16,433 nt of DNA from JBDSYA01 sp039925865. GTDB taxonomy: Bacteria; Bacteroidota; Ignavibacteria; Tepidaquicellales; Tepidaquicellaceae. Shown here one piece after another: positions 7,838 through 14,672 of this stretch. Location of the stretch: positions 1-16,433 of the forward strand of contig JBDSYA010000192.1 in NCBI GenBank assembly GCA_039925865.1. Reading direction: 5' to 3'. The notes under the pieces are model-generated. The model saw only the letters and a program-made list of their open reading frames with translations. It was not told where the DNA came from and ran no database searches. Position 1 is the stretch's first letter. Each line of letters opens with the position of its first letter. Made by a program: the position numbers and the translations under genes.

Positions 7838-8161
7838 ATGAAAAAAACTTTTTCTGTTTATATTCTTGCAACCAAAAAGAATGGAACTCTATATATTGGA
7901 GTTACCAATGATCTGTCAAGAAGAATGACTGAACATAAAAATAAATTAGTGAGAGGATTTACTGAGAAATATAATATTCACAAATTAGTTTACTATGAAA
8001 CTTCACACTATATAAATAATGCAATCCAAAGAGAAAAACAATTGAAGGGATGGTTAAGAAAAAAGAAAATTGAGCTGATTGAAAGCAGTAATCCGGATTG
8101 GACTGATTTAAGTACTGATTGGGATTTTAGCGGTATGGATTCTTCGCTTCGCTCAGAATGA
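7838..8161 (+). CDS. Single-domain GIY-YIG endonuclease (YhbQ/COG2827-like)
   Basis: Small 107-residue protein consisting almost wholly of a GIY-YIG nuclease domain. The signature is split as VYIL (7-10) and LYIGVT (18-23). The expected catalytic arginine lies in NDLSRRMTEH (R28 or R29), and the metal-ligand glutamate is E66 in QREKQLKGW. Such orphan domains are thought to nick or cut DNA, but the physiological substrate of this group is not known to me. There is no signal peptide. The ATG at 7838 follows an AT-rich leader without a Shine-Dalgarno site. The last eight residues (100-107, ending SSLRSE) and the TGA stop are encoded by hairpin repeat copy E, so an invading repeat has probably replaced the original C-terminus without touching the catalytic domain. 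Tandem hairpin repeats lie on both sides, which suggests the nuclease may act on them (inference). An ordinary repair or restriction-like role is the alternative. Confidence 0.93.
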   Translation: MKKTFSVYILATKKNGTLYIGVTNDLSRRMTEHKNKLVRGFTEKYNIHKLVYYETSHYINNAIQREKQLKGWLRKKKIELIESSNPDWTDLSTDWDFSGMDSSLRSE

Positions 8162-8163
8162 CA
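8136..8163 (-). repeat. Hairpin repeat copy E, overlapping the GIY-YIG 3' end
   Basis: On the minus strand it reads TGTC, arm ATTCT, GA, GCGAAGC, GA, arm AGAAT, CCA, the consensus form. On the plus strand it encodes the final residues of the GIY-YIG protein and its TGA stop (8159-8161). Confidence 0.92.
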
Positions 8164-8175
8164 AAGAGTCATAAG

Positions 8176-8202
8176 AGATTCTTCGCTTCGCTCAGAATGA
8201 CA
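8176..8202 (-). repeat. Hairpin repeat copy F
   Basis: Its hairpin core is identical to that of copy E, and it starts 40 bp beyond it. It differs only after the second arm (CT in place of CCA). E and F form a direct pair that is inverted relative to C and D. Confidence 0.92.
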
Positions 8203-8294
8203 AAGAGATCCGGGATTATTCACATTGAGTTTAGATATGGTAAGAATTAATTTTAATCCATTTACATTTAAGAATGAAATTCTAAACATTTATT

Positions 8295-8582
8295 ATGAAA
8301 ATAGATAAGACCGGAAAAACAAAGGAAGAGTTATTAAGATCATTAGATAGCATCAAAGATAATTTGAAAAATGAGATCTCATCTAACAATGTAGAGATTG
8401 AAAAAATAACTGACGGCTACAGTATTAAGGCTGAAAAGAAAATTATATTTGTTAAGTTCTGGGTAAACGCAGCAATAACGGCAGGCGATGGATATTATGA
8501 GATTACCTGGGAAACAAATGCTCCTGAAGGAAAAGTGGCCGCAGCAATTGACAAAGTTAAGGATACTCTTGAGAAAGTTTAA
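8295..8582 (+). CDS. Small protein of unknown function, possibly related to PHA-granule-region proteins
   Basis: 95 residues with no signal peptide or membrane span. The predicted layout is an N-terminal helix (about 8-30, KEELLRSLDSIKDNLKNEIS), a central block of beta strands (about 33-78, with KIIFVKFWVNAAITAGDGYYEITW) and a C-terminal helix (about 80-95, KVAAAIDKVKDTLEKV). This helix, strands, helix pattern and its length recall the polyhydroxyalkanoic-acid-system small proteins, but sequence similarity by eye is weak and no PHA gene is nearby. The start ATG is preceded by AT-rich sequence without a Shine-Dalgarno site. It lies 92 bp after repeat copy F and 145 bp before the phosphorylase gene, too far apart to argue for an operon. 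Composition is regular and the frame is uninterrupted, so I regard it as a real gene of unknown function. Confidence 0.7.
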   Translation: MKIDKTGKTKEELLRSLDSIKDNLKNEISSNNVEIEKITDGYSIKAEKKIIFVKFWVNAAITAGDGYYEITWETNAPEGKVAAAIDKVKDTLEKV

Positions 8583-8727
8583 GAGTTGTAGAATATTTGA
8601 TATTATAACTTTCATTTTTTATATACGAAGAGCTTGTTTTCACATCCGGTGTTTAACCTCTTAACTTCCAAATACCAACAGCCATTCTCAACTTTAATAA
8701 TACCATGAGATTTTCTATTTTGTGTAT

Positions 8728-10035
8728 ATGAATCCAGTCGAAGTAATTAAACTAAAGCGCAATAACTTCCCGCTTACAAAAGATCAGATCAAATTTTTTA
8801 TTGAAGGTTATATAAACAGAGAAGTTACAGATTACCAGATGTCGGCTTTTCTGATGGCGGTTTATTTTAACGGAATGAACGATGAGGAAACATTTCATCT
8901 CACGGAGATAATGCTGGACAGCGGAGAAAGAGTTGATCTTAATTTTATCGATCTTCCAAAAGTTGATAAACACTCTACCGGAGGCGTCGGTGATAAAACA
9001 TCGATAATTATTGCGCCGCTTGTAGCATCGTGCGGGATCGCAGTACCAATGATCTCAGGAAGAGGGCTTGGTCATACAGGCGGAACTTTGGATAAACTGG
9101 AATCAATTCCGGGATTCAATGTGCATTTCTCCATCAAAGATTTTAAAGACATCATTGGTAAAACCGGCGCAGTAATGATTGGTCAGACAGCAGAGCTCGC
9201 ACCTGCAGATAAAAAGATCTACGCATTAAGAGATGTCACTGCCACTGTCGAATGCATACCTTTAATTGCTTCGAGCATTATGAGTAAAAAACTTGCAGAA
9301 GGAGCAGAAGCATTTGTATTCGATATAAAAATAGGCAACGGAGCAAATCTTCCTGAACATGAAAAGTCTATTCAGCTTGCGGAGAAGCTGTTATCAATTT
9401 CAAAGCAGTTCGGTAAAAAAGCAATTGCAATTCTGACAGAAATGGAGCAGCCTCTCGGAAATAAGATAGGCAACTGGCTCGAAATCGAAGAGTGTCTTGA
9501 AATAATGAACGGCGCATTCATTCCTGATATGCATAAACTCACTAATGTTTTATCAGGCGCAATGATCTATCTTGGAGGTAAAGCCGGAAGTATTAAAGAA
9601 GGCGAAACCATTGCCGCACAGATGCTGTCAAATAAAAGCGCTTATAAAAAATTTCTTGAAATGGTAAAAATACAAAACGGTAATGTTGTATATGTAAAAG
9701 ATTGGGCAAATTATAAAAGAACAAAATTTAAAAAAGAAATTCTCGCAGAAGAGGACGGGTTTGTTTCAGAAATGACTGCAATGGATTTTGGATATGCTGC
9801 AATTGAGCTTGGAGCGGGAAGAAAGAAAGTTGATGATAATGTTGATCCTCTTTCGGGAATAATTTTACATAAAAAAGTTGGTAATGAAATACGAAAAGAT
9901 ATGATCATCTGTGAATTATATTCTGAGAGTGAGGAAAAACTTCATAAAGGTGAAACAAGATTAAAAGGTGCTGTTAAAATCTCAAAGCAAAAACCTAAAG
10001 ACAGGAATTTGATCATGGATATAATTGAAAGTTAA
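8728..10035 (+). CDS. pdp: Pyrimidine-nucleoside / thymidine phosphorylase
   Basis: Cytoplasmic enzyme of nucleoside salvage: a pyrimidine nucleoside plus phosphate gives the free base and (deoxy)ribose 1-phosphate. The 435-residue protein has the NP-II fold: N-terminal helical domain, alpha/beta phosphate-binding domain and C-terminal PYNP_C domain (from about residue 340). The phosphate loop KHSTGGVGDKTS (81-92) and the family signature SGRGLGHTGGTLDKLES (about 110-126) are complete. R168, S183 and K187 have the same 15- and 4-residue spacing as E. coli DeoA R171, S186 and K190, which contact the base. The usual GAFM segment reads NGANL here (about 202-206), a local deviation near the metal or phosphate region. 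The frame also opens with GTG six bases earlier, but the ATG at 8728 (MNPVEVIKLKR) fits the family better. Pdp rather than strict DeoA is chosen because the sequence resembles Bacillus Pdp; substrate range cannot be read from sequence. The gene is convergent with the serine hydrolase, with 18 bases between stops. Confidence 0.95.
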   Translation: MNPVEVIKLKRNNFPLTKDQIKFFIEGYINREVTDYQMSAFLMAVYFNGMNDEETFHLTEIMLDSGERVDLNFIDLPKVDKHSTGGVGDKTSIIIAPLVASCGIAVPMISGRGLGHTGGTLDKLESIPGFNVHFSIKDFKDIIGKTGAVMIGQTAELAPADKKIYALRDVTATVECIPLIASSIMSKKLAEGAEAFVFDIKIGNGANLPEHEKSIQLAEKLLSISKQFGKKAIAILTEMEQPLGNKIGNWLEIEECLEIMNGAFIPDMHKLTNVLSGAMIYLGGKAGSIKEGETIAAQMLSNKSAYKKFLEMVKIQNGNVVYVKDWANYKRTKFKKEILAEEDGFVSEMTAMDFGYAAIELGAGRKKVDDNVDPLSGIILHKKVGNEIRKDMIICELYSESEEKLHKGETRLKGAVKISKQKPKDRNLIMDIIES

Positions 10036-10053
10036 CTAATTTTGCAGAGCCTG

Positions 10054-11478
10054 TCAGGGATTTAATGAATCAAGTATCTTCTTCGCACCTTCATTTTCCG
10101 GATCAAGCAGAACAACTTTGCTGTAGCTCTTTTTAGCTTCTTCTTTATTTCCTGCTTTTAGATATGCTTCACCCAGACTATCAAAACAATTTGCAATATC
10201 AGGGAAAAGTTCTGTGTTCAGTTTAAATATTTCTATGGCAGCAATGGTAAGTTCATTTTGTAAAAACATGTAGCCAATATTATTTAACTGTCGGTCATTC
10301 TCTATATTATATACATTTGAACTGATAAAGCTCCTTAGATGCTTTGCAAAATTTTCCTGTCCGTCTTTTTGAAGTAAATTATACAATGTATTAGGAAGAG
10401 GCAGATTTGGTTTAATGTAATTCTCACCTTTGAGAATAGAAGTTATTTGTATTTCAATTGCTTCAGCCGCATGATCGTAATTCGAAAGAAGAACGGCAGT
10501 GTATCCTTTTCCGGGTAACTGCAGCCAAAGTGCATTTATTCCCGGAGCTCCGCCTGCAAACGCATTTCCTGCATTTACATTTTTTTTATAATCTTCATAA
10601 AATCCTTTTGGTGAAACAGAAAAATCATTGAAGAAAATATTTTTGTGAACATCATTAAGAAGTTTGTTATCGTTTAACAGTGACTGATCAAGCTTCAAAA
10701 TATCTTCAACTGTTGAATACATACCACCTGCCGGCGTAGCCTGAAGGCCGAGATCATTATTGTCCATTAGATTACCTTTGATATCTTTTAAATATCCCGT
10801 TGCTTTTAGAGGATCATTAAAACCCCAGTCTATGTAGCCTGAAGAGGTCATGCCAAGCGGTTCGAGAATTCGTTCGCTCATATTTTCTGTGTAGGTTTTA
10901 TTTGTAATTTTCTCGATAACACCGCCAAGAATTACATAGCCGGAATTAGAATATCTTTTCTCTGTTCCGGGTTCAAACTGAAGTTCTGTACCGGATATTA
11001 ATTTTAAGAGTTGGTTCATCTCTTTGTACTTCTCTTTATTTTTCCGGTATTCAGGATGGTTTATAAAATCACCAAATCCGGAAGAATGAGTCAGCAGATC
11101 TCTGATTGAAACCTTCGAACTAATTTCCTGATTAAACAGGTCCAGATATTTATTCAATTTATCGTCGAGAGAAATTTTATTTTCCTGAACCAGCTGAAGA
11201 ATCATTATTGCAGTAAATATTTTTCCGATCGATCCGATATTGTATTTAGTCAGATTCGTATTAAGATAATTATTTTCTTTATAAGAATACCCATAAGATC
11301 TTTCAAAAATAATATTACCATCTTTCGCCACAAGTATAGTACCCGAAAACAGATCAAGCTCCTTGCATTCATTCATAAAAATATCCAGTTTGTCAGCTAC
11401 TTCACTTTTTGAATCATAAGATTTGGGAGCATTTAAATTGAGGGCAAGGAGTATAGTAATAATTAATGTTATTCGCAT
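10054..11478 (-). CDS. Exported serine hydrolase (beta-lactamase / class C fold) with C-terminal TPRs
   Basis: 474 residues. The signal peptide is MRITLIITILLALNLNAPKS. A beta-lactamase-like transpeptidase domain (about 28-345) follows, with the nucleophile motif SIGK (S83, K86), HSSGFGDF (131-138) and the second motif YSN (Y176-N178). In many Bacteroidota relatives the third motif begins with His (HGGGAPG-like); here the matching place reads FAGGAPG with F307, so that residue is replaced. The C-terminus (about 400-467) has two TPR-like units, the second being CFDSLGEAYLKAGNKEEAKKSYSKVVLLDPEN. The family includes D-aminopeptidases, esterases and peptidoglycan carboxypeptidases; the nucleophile and general bases are present, so activity is likely but the substrate is unknown. 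Antibiotic resistance should not be assumed. The protein is periplasmic or secreted. The gene is divergent from the outer-membrane gene (183 bp between starts) and convergent with pdp. The start ATG lacks a Shine-Dalgarno site. Confidence 0.9.
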   Translation of the reverse strand: MRITLIITILLALNLNAPKSYDSKSEVADKLDIFMNECKELDLFSGTILVAKDGNIIFERSYGYSYKENNYLNTNLTKYNIGSIGKIFTAIMILQLVQENKISLDDKLNKYLDLFNQEISSKVSIRDLLTHSSGFGDFINHPEYRKNKEKYKEMNQLLKLISGTELQFEPGTEKRYSNSGYVILGGVIEKITNKTYTENMSERILEPLGMTSSGYIDWGFNDPLKATGYLKDIKGNLMDNNDLGLQATPAGGMYSTVEDILKLDQSLLNDNKLLNDVHKNIFFNDFSVSPKGFYEDYKKNVNAGNAFAGGAPGINALWLQLPGKGYTAVLLSNYDHAAEAIEIQITSILKGENYIKPNLPLPNTLYNLLQKDGQENFAKHLRSFISSNVYNIENDRQLNNIGYMFLQNELTIAAIEIFKLNTELFPDIANCFDSLGEAYLKAGNKEEAKKSYSKVVLLDPENEGAKKILDSLNP

Positions 11479-11502
11479 AAGATTTTAAAGTTTAATTATT
11501 AG

Positions 11503-11540
11503 ACGCATATTAATTTGAAAAGTCGCATAATTTGAAAATG
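11503..11540 (+). repeat. Direct repeat of CGCATA plus TTTGAAAA in a divergent promoter region
   Basis: CGCATATTAATTTGAAAA begins at 11504 and CGCATAATTTGAAAA at 11524, 20 bases apart. A third CGCATAA at 11474 overlaps the serine hydrolase start codon, 30 bases further left. Near-helical spacing between two divergent genes suggests a regulator binding site, but the sequence is AT-rich and the evidence modest. Confidence 0.35.
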
Positions 11541-11562
11541 ATATTTAGAAATGCAACCTTTG
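11531..11562 (+). promoter_or_regulatory. Candidate promoter of the outer-membrane protein gene
   Basis: TTTG (11531-11534), a 20-base spacer and AACCTTTG (11555-11562) match the Bacteroidota TTTG / TAnnTTTG pattern with one mismatch. The transcript would carry a leader of about 90 bases before the ATG at 11662. The first element lies inside the second CGCATA-TTTGAAAA repeat, which would let a bound regulator block it. Confidence 0.3.
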
Positions 11563-11661
11563 TATCTCGAAAGGAGTCATATTTGATAAATATGTAAATA
11601 ACTTTTACAGGATTAATACCGTAATATTGAAAAGTTCATCAAAAATCTAATCCCATCAAAT

Positions 11662-14163
11662 ATGAAAACTAATTTTCTAAAAGCGGCATTGTTAATATTA
11701 TGCATATTCAATCTTCCGGGTATTAGCAGATCCGAAATTATTCATAAAAAATATTCCGGATATAAAATTGAAAATGGAAAAGACACCATTAACGGAAGGA
11801 TCAAAGGATCAATTATTGACAAAGATAATAACACACCGTTAGCTTCAGTGACAATTCAGCTTTTGAACATAAAAGACAATTCACTTGTATCAGGAACAGA
11901 AACAGCAACAGACGGAAAATTTACTTTAGAAAACATACCTTTCGGAACATACAATCTGAAGATTGGTTTGATAGGATACAGCAACGCAATTGTAAAAGAT
12001 ATCCTGCTCAATAAAGAAAAAAACGTATTAGATCTAGAGCCTGTAAAACTTAAATCGGGATTGGTTTCAACAGAGGAGATAGTAGTAGAAGCGGAAAAAA
12101 GTGCTATTGAATTAAAGCCGGATAAAAAAGTTTTCAATGTTGATGGAAACATGATCACTCAGGGAGGTTCTGCAATAGACATTTTGAAAAATGTTCCTTC
12201 AGTCAGTGTAGATGTTGATGGCAATGTAAGTTTCAGAGGAAATCAGAACGTAAAGATCATTGTTGACGGAAAGCCTTTCGGAGGGCAGGGAGCTAATATA
12301 GGTTCTTTGCTGGAACAAATACCCGCAAATCAGATCTCATCTGTTGAATTAATTACAAATCCTTCGGCAAAATTTGAAGCAGAAGGACCATCCGGAATTA
12401 TAAATATAGTCTTAAAAAAGGGTGAAGGATTCGGTTATAACGGAAGCCTTAGTTTGAACGCAGGTACAAATGATAAGTACAACGGTACTTTAAACTTCAA
12501 TATGCGAAATAATAAACTCCGGTTTAATGGCAGCTACGATTACAGGTTATATAATTTTCTAATTGAAGGCACAAGTAACAGGGAAAATTTCATAAGTTTC
12601 TCAAGAGCGTTTTTGAATCAGCAAACTGCCGGAAGAATGAGAAACACTAATCATTTCGGAAAGGGAGGAATTGATTATAATATCGACGACAGGAATTCGT
12701 TAAGTCTATCGGGAACCTATACAGACAGGGATCGACAGAGAAATGAAACAATTCAGTCAAGACAGTTTGATGCAAATAATAATTTAAATGAAAATTATTA
12801 TATAAAAACAAATGAAAAAACAATTGGACATAACTTTGATCTTGGTCTAAATTATTCACTTAAATTTAAAAATCCGAAACAATCTTTAACTTCAGACATT
12901 ACATATTTTAACACAAAAGATAATACCTTAGGACTGACAGACCGTATTTATGTTCTAACAAATTCTAATGAGCCATTAAAGCAGACACAACTGAATCTTG
13001 AAAATAATTATGAAACAAATCTTCAGGCTGATTATACTCATCCAATTTCTGAAAACACAAAACTTGAGGCAGGCTATAAAAGTATTTTCAGAAAAACAGA
13101 TAAAGATTTCACAACAGAAACTTTTGACAATATTACAAATGGATACATACTTGATCCTTCATTAAGCAACAGGTTTATTTACAAAGAGCAGATCCATGGA
13201 GCATATGCGATGTTTGGAGGAACTATAAAAAAATTCAATTACCAGTTTGGATTAAGAGCTGAACAAACGAATTCTAACGGCGATCTTGTCACAACCAACA
13301 GGAAATTTGATAATGATTACTTTGGATTATTTCCAAGTGCGAGCTTAAGCCAGAAACTGGGGGCAGAGGAAGAACTTCAATTGAGCTACAGCAGAAGAAT
13401 TACAAGGCCTTCCTTAAACCAGCTTAACCCGTTCATTAATACTTCAGACCCGCTAAATTATTTTTCAGGGAATCCGGATCTTAAGCCCGAATACATTAAC
13501 TCGTTTGAATTTGGTTTTGCAAAATATTTCACAACAACAACAATTAATCCATCAATTTTTTACCGCGAATCAAAAAATCAACTTTCAAGAACAAGGACTC
13601 TGATAGATACAAATGTAACGCTGACATCATTTACAAATTACGGAAGCTCTAAAACTTATGGTGCCGAGTTAATTGTAAACACTACTTTGTTTCAATTCTG
13701 GAATCTGAATGCGAGCGGAAGTTATTTTAATACAGATGTTAATGCTGAAAATGTTCAGCAGGGATTTACTAATGACGGGTTTGCATGGAGCGGCAGGATA
13801 AATTCTTCAATGAAAATTCCGGGTGTTCTTGATATTATATTATCATATTTTTATTCCGGCAAACTGATCGTTGCACAGGGAGAGCTTTCACCGTTTCAGT
13901 CATTCGATCTGTCTTTAAGAAAAGATTTTTTGGAAGGCCAGGCCAGCATAGGCTTAAGAGTTAGCGATGTATTTAACAATCTGAAATTTCAGGTATTACT
14001 TGACGGCGAACAATTCAAAGAAAACTTTTTCAGAAAGCGGGATACAAGATCTGCATTTTTATCATTCACCTATAAATTCGGACAAGGTGATAAGAATGAT
14101 GACAGGAAAAGAAAAAGAGATCGCGGTCCTGATCAAAATCAAAATGACGGAATGGGATTTTAA
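11662..14163 (+). CDS. TonB-dependent-receptor-like outer membrane beta-barrel protein (OMP_b-brl_3 type)
   Basis: 833-residue outer-membrane protein. The signal peptide (about 1-25, MKTNFLKAALLILCIFNLPG) is followed by a carboxypeptidase-regulatory-like domain (about 44-133, GRIKGSIIDKDNNTPLASVT to GTYNLKIGLIGY), common in Bacteroidota receptors. TEEIVVEAE (about 137-145) lies where a TonB box is expected. The plug domain follows (about 150-253): GGSAIDILKNVPSVSVD, VSFRGNQNVKIIVDGKPF and SVELITNPSAKFEAEGPSGIINIVLKK. The barrel (about 258-808) includes the conserved SYSRRITRPSLNQLNPF and GNPDLKPEYINSFEFG and ends at FLSFTYKFGQ. A highly charged tail (GDKNDDRKRKRDRGPDQNQ) then ends in GMGF. 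No SusD partner or substrate gene is adjacent, so the cargo (siderophore, glycan, peptide or none) is unknown, and TonB dependence is inferred from the plug and box. The start has no Shine-Dalgarno site. The gene is probably monocistronic, since a strong terminator follows. Confidence 0.93.
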   Translation: MKTNFLKAALLILCIFNLPGISRSEIIHKKYSGYKIENGKDTINGRIKGSIIDKDNNTPLASVTIQLLNIKDNSLVSGTETATDGKFTLENIPFGTYNLKIGLIGYSNAIVKDILLNKEKNVLDLEPVKLKSGLVSTEEIVVEAEKSAIELKPDKKVFNVDGNMITQGGSAIDILKNVPSVSVDVDGNVSFRGNQNVKIIVDGKPFGGQGANIGSLLEQIPANQISSVELITNPSAKFEAEGPSGIINIVLKKGEGFGYNGSLSLNAGTNDKYNGTLNFNMRNNKLRFNGSYDYRLYNFLIEGTSNRENFISFSRAFLNQQTAGRMRNTNHFGKGGIDYNIDDRNSLSLSGTYTDRDRQRNETIQSRQFDANNNLNENYYIKTNEKTIGHNFDLGLNYSLKFKNPKQSLTSDITYFNTKDNTLGLTDRIYVLTNSNEPLKQTQLNLENNYETNLQADYTHPISENTKLEAGYKSIFRKTDKDFTTETFDNITNGYILDPSLSNRFIYKEQIHGAYAMFGGTIKKFNYQFGLRAEQTNSNGDLVTTNRKFDNDYFGLFPSASLSQKLGAEEELQLSYSRRITRPSLNQLNPFINTSDPLNYFSGNPDLKPEYINSFEFGFAKYFTTTTINPSIFYRESKNQLSRTRTLIDTNVTLTSFTNYGSSKTYGAELIVNTTLFQFWNLNASGSYFNTDVNAENVQQGFTNDGFAWSGRINSSMKIPGVLDIILSYFYSGKLIVAQGELSPFQSFDLSLRKDFLEGQASIGLRVSDVFNNLKFQVLLDGEQFKENFFRKRDTRSAFLSFTYKFGQGDKNDDRKRKRDRGPDQNQNDGMGF

Positions 14164-14236
14164 AGATAAACAGGTTAACAGGTAAGCTATCCAAAATTAT
14201 CAATTTAGTTTTAACGCTTGAATAAGAAGTTAAAAT

Positions 14237-14264
14237 AAGCCGGTGATTAATTTGCCGGCTTTTT
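14237..14264 (+). terminator. Intrinsic terminator of the outer-membrane protein gene
   Basis: AGCCGG (14238-14243) pairs perfectly with CCGGCT (14255-14260) around an 11-base loop, extended by an A-T pair, followed by TTTTATTT. It lies 74 bases after the stop codon and is the strongest terminator in the window. Confidence 0.88.
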
Positions 14265-14561
14265 ATTTACAACTATTATATTTAATTTTCTCAGATAAAT
14301 ATTTAATTTTTTTACCGGCATATCCACTTTATAACATTAGATCACATGTAGCTATATCAATTGCTTCATCGAATCATTTAAAACATTTCTTAATATACTT
14401 ATTTGAATCTATTAACTTTTTCAATAATTAAATATTACTACTTATTTGTATAGTAGTGAAAATTAATCCATAGTTTAAATAAAACCAAAGTTAGTTTAAC
14501 AAAAATAAGTTTCAATTTACATACGGTTCAGTTACTTTCATAAACCCCAGATAAAGATAAA

Positions 14562-14577
14562 TTTTTACACCACGATT
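14562..14577 (+). repeat. Direct repeat 1, TTTTTACACCACGATT
   Basis: First of two 16-base sequences differing at two positions, starting 52 bases apart (about five helical turns), upstream of the phosphoesterase gene. Candidate operator pair. Confidence 0.4.
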
Positions 14578-14611
14578 TAAAGTTCGAAAAACCCATTTTT
14601 TTGAGCGTTAA

Positions 14612-14619
14612 TATTTTTG
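14612..14619 (+). promoter_or_regulatory. Candidate -7 element TATTTTTG of the phosphoesterase gene
   Basis: Exact match to TAnnTTTG, which would place the transcript start near 14626 and give a leader of about 47 bases. No TTTG sits at the usual upstream spacing (the nearest is only eight bases away), which weakens the call. It overlaps direct repeat 2. Confidence 0.3.
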
Positions 14620-14629
14620 CACCACAATT
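14614..14629 (+). repeat. Direct repeat 2, TTTTTGCACCACAATT
   Basis: Second copy of the CACCAC-bearing repeat, overlapping the candidate -7 element. A protein bound here would cover the promoter. Confidence 0.4.
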
Positions 14630-14672
14630 ATAAAAAAGTTATTTCGATAAAGAAAAGTAAGTCATTATATAT

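Larger units (their letters stand above)
7577..8202. mobile_element. Candidate element: GIY-YIG gene bracketed by inverted tandem hairpin repeats
   Basis: Two repeat copies in plus orientation (C, D; starts 41 bp apart) lie upstream of the GIY-YIG gene. Two in minus orientation (E, F; 40 bp apart) lie downstream, the first overlapping the gene's stop codon. The arrangement is a 626-bp unit with terminal inverted doublets around a nuclease gene, similar in layout to REP doublets around RAYT genes. No target-site duplication was found, and mobility is inference. The repeats could simply be abundant intergenic elements that landed here. Confidence 0.4.
14164..14672. other. Non-coding gap with terminator and promoter region
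   Basis: 509 bases. It contains the intrinsic terminator of the outer-membrane gene (14237-14264), a long AT-rich stretch (14265-14560) in which I see nothing supportable, two direct repeats carrying CACCAC (14562-14577 and 14614-14629), and a TAnnTTTG-type element before the phosphoesterase gene. A 62-codon open frame across the terminator is not credible as a gene. Confidence 0.6.

Noticed and set aside
3042..8202. CRISPR array
   Set aside because: The repeats are few, in both orientations, with irregular gaps between pairs and no unique spacer series or cas gene.
8008..8289. Minus-strand open frame of 93 codons containing CHSERSEES twice
   Set aside because: CHSERSEES is simply the translation of hairpin repeats E and F. 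The frame overlaps the GIY-YIG gene and has no other support.
8722..8727. GTG start for the phosphorylase two codons upstream
   Set aside because: The ATG at 8728 gives the normal family N-terminus; neither start has a Shine-Dalgarno site and the GTG adds nothing conserved.
10054..11478. Antibiotic-resistance beta-lactamase
   Set aside because: The protein has the fold and SxxK/YSN motifs but carries TPRs and a changed third motif; the family is mostly peptidases and esterases, so resistance is not supported.
11569..11587. Alternative outer-membrane gene promoter around CATATTTG
   Set aside because: The spacing to the preceding TTTG is about 15 bases and the first base of the element does not match; the pair at 11531-11562 fits better.
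14243..14431. Short plus-strand open frame of 62 codons after the outer-membrane gene
   Set aside because: It begins inside the intrinsic terminator, has AT-driven composition and no recognisable domain or start signal.
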